Positions 6,014-6,825 of a stretch of 6,825 bases of DNA are shown here, piece after piece. The notes under the pieces are model-generated. The model saw only the letters and a program-made list of their open reading frames with translations, was not told the origin of the DNA and ran no database searches. The stretch is from the NCBI GenBank assembly GCA_002358895.1, contig DEPR01000075.1, positions 1-6,825 of the forward strand, in the 5' to 3' direction. Position 1 is the first letter of the stretch, and each line of letters begins with the position of its first letter. This DNA is from Ruminococcus sp. UBA3387. GTDB lineage: Bacteria > Bacillota > Clostridia > Oscillospirales > Ruminococcaceae. A program made the translations under genes and the position numbers.

Positions 6014-6028
6014 CAATGGACAATTCAG
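5994..6028. repeat. Degenerate heptanucleotide tandem repeat, consensus AATTGAC
   Basis: Five units of 7 bases follow each other without gaps (5994, 6001, 6008, 6015, 6022). The middle unit is AATTGAC. Units 1, 2 and 4 differ from it by one or two bases and all keep GAC at the end; unit 5 starts AATT but then diverges. Because 7 is not a multiple of 3, the array shifts frame and supplies the last codons and stop of the methyltransferase gene. Its end touches the AGAGG ribosome site (6027-6031) of the next gene. Similar TTGACAATTGACAATGG tracts are, as I recall, widespread in gaps of some Clostridia and Bacteroidetes genomes, where their reverse strand translates to LSIVNCQLSIVNC-like peptides. 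Confidence 0.8.
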
Positions 6029-6038
6029 AGGTTAAACT

Positions 6039-6362
6039 ATGCTTGGAAAAATCGTTAAAGTTATTGTAGATAGACCTATGGGAAGCTATCACCCTGAGCA
6101 TAAAGATATGTATTATCCCATTAATTACGGATATGTTGAGGGAATAATCGCACCTGATGGTGAAGAACAGGACGCATACATATTGGGAGTGGACAAACCT
6201 GTAAAAGAATTTGTCGGCAAGATAATTGCCATTGTTCATAGGCTTGACGATATAGAAGATAAATGGGTTGTAGCACCTGAAATTGTTTCATTAACCAAAG
6301 AAGAAATAATGAAGCTAATTAATTTTCAAGAACAGTATTTTAAATCAGAAATAATAATGTAA
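6039..6362 (+). CDS. Small inorganic pyrophosphatase-like protein
   Basis: This 107-residue protein resembles the core of family I soluble inorganic pyrophosphatases: VDRPMGS (10-16), MYYPINYGYVEG (24-35), APDGEEQDAYILG (38-50) and HRLDDIEDKWVVAP (67-80). By comparison with the E. coli enzyme, Arg12, Tyr26, Tyr30, Asp40 and Asp45 have counterparts. The middle metal ligand (Asp67 in E. coli) is Glu42, and Asp70/71 and Asp74 lie near the Asp97/Asp102 site. It lacks the N-terminal strands carrying Glu20, Lys29 and Glu31 and the C-terminal Tyr141-Lys142 region; full enzymes have about 175 residues. Similar short proteins are annotated as pyrophosphatases in Clostridia, so this is probably a real subfamily rather than a broken gene, but activity on pyrophosphate is uncertain. 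The ATG has AGAGG (6027-6031) 7 bases upstream. GC is about 34% by hand count, against roughly 48% in tsaD, so it may be a later arrival in the operon. Confidence 0.85.
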   Translation: MLGKIVKVIVDRPMGSYHPEHKDMYYPINYGYVEGIIAPDGEEQDAYILGVDKPVKEFVGKIIAIVHRLDDIEDKWVVAPEIVSLTKEEIMKLINFQEQYFKSEIIM

Positions 6363-6391
6363 GTAAAATCCACTAAAACGGAGGAACAAAA

Positions 6392-6825
6392 ATGAAAATA
6401 CTTGCTATAGAAAGCTCGTGTGATGAAACTGCCTGTGCAGTTGTGGAGGACGGCGTAAAGGTCCTTTCAAATATAGTTGCAACGCAGATTGACGAGCATA
6501 AGCTGTATGGTGGCGTTGTGCCTGAAATCGCATCACGCCGTCATTGTGAGAATATATCAAAGGTTGTGGAAATGGCACTTGTTGAGAGTAAATGTACCCT
6601 TTCGGATATAGACGCTGTTGCAGTAACCTATGCACCGGGGCTTATCGGAGCTTTGCTTGTGGGAATTAGCTATGCAAAAGGACTTGCTATGTCGGCAGGA
6701 AAGCCTTTGATTGACGTTCATCATATTGCCGGGCATATTGCCGCAAACTATATATCACACCCCGACCTGAAGCCACCTTATCTTTGCCTTGTGGTGTCAG
6801 GAGGGCACAGCCATATAGTGGAGGT
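6392..6825 (+). CDS. tsaD: tRNA N6-adenosine threonylcarbamoyltransferase TsaD (5' part, runs off the window)
   Basis: The first 144 residues of TsaD (Gcp/YgjD/Kae1 family, about 340 residues in full) are present. It transfers threonylcarbamoyl from threonylcarbamoyl-AMP to A37 of tRNAs reading ANN codons, together with TsaB and TsaE. Visible marks are [20 protein letters not shown] (1-20), [19 protein letters not shown] (33-51), [13 protein letters not shown] (79-91), the metal-binding His111-x3-His115 in HHIAGH, and [11 protein letters not shown] (133-143) of the ASKHA ATPase fold. Numbering of the two histidines equals that of the E. coli protein as I recall it. The start is set by GGAGG (6380-6384), 7 bases before the ATG. 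It follows the pyrophosphatase-like gene after 29 bases. tsaB and tsaE are not in the window; rimI is two genes upstream. Confidence 0.97.
   Translation, partial: MKILAIESSCDETACAVVEDGVKVLSNIVATQIDEHKLYGGVVPEIASRRHCENISKVVEMALVESKCTLSDIDAVAVTYAPGLIGALLVGISYAKGLAMSAGKPLIDVHHIAGHIAANYISHPDLKPPYLCLVVSGGHSHIVE

Noticed and set aside
5943..6239. 98-codon open frame on the - strand containing LSIVNCHLS
   Set aside because: This peptide is the known false translation of the heptad repeat's reverse strand, and the rest is antisense to the pyrophosphatase-like gene.

Overview
The window looks like a chromosomal segment of a low-to-moderate GC Clostridia member, most likely a Ruminococcus-like gut or rumen Oscillospiraceae. 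This is inferred from strong AAGGAGG-type ribosome sites, sigma-A-type TATAAT boxes, and the style of the Amidase_6, cytidylate-kinase-like and small pyrophosphatase-like proteins. The genus is a judgement from protein feel, not a measured result. No rRNA, tRNA, CRISPR array, transposase or phage gene is visible. Every gap between genes is shorter than 300 bases.

Left part (1-1099, + strand): an AT-rich gene for a small unrecognised membrane-anchored protein (45-539) ends in a clear intrinsic terminator. It is followed by a compact Amidase_6 (papain-like cysteine hydrolase) protein without a signal peptide (611-1099). The stop codon of the latter overlaps by 4 bases the stop codon of a convergent gene.

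Middle part (1096-2822, - strand): an aldo/keto reductase very like E. coli YghZ/GpR (1096-2091), then a 16-bp perfect hairpin that can terminate in both directions (2122-2161), then a cytidylate kinase-like P-loop protein (2211-2822). A 211-bp AT-rich gap (2823-3033) holds two well-formed divergent promoters with a 14-nt core shared in inverted orientation and several palindromes between and over them.

Right part (3034-6825, + strand): a tightly packed operon of RNA-modification and translation-quality genes: dusB (dihydrouridine in tRNA), rsmI (2'-O-methyl C1402 of 16S rRNA), rimI (N-acetyltransferase), a YabB/TrmN6-type N6-adenine methyltransferase, a small AT-rich inorganic-pyrophosphatase-like gene, and tsaD (t6A37 of tRNA), which runs off the end. 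The first four genes are separated by 2 bases or overlap by 8 and 14 bases. The arrangement reads as a merger of the rsmI-yabB neighbourhood with the rimI-tsaD neighbourhood. A degenerate heptanucleotide tandem repeat straddles the 3' end of the methyltransferase gene and abuts the start of the pyrophosphatase-like gene. That gene is far more AT-rich than its neighbours, which suggests it came in later.

Most of the window is housekeeping. The parts most worth attention are the repeat plus atypical pyrophosphatase-like gene inside the tRNA-modification operon, the symmetrical divergent promoter region, and the unrecognised anchored protein at the left edge. I did not find convincing evidence for a new multi-gene system.
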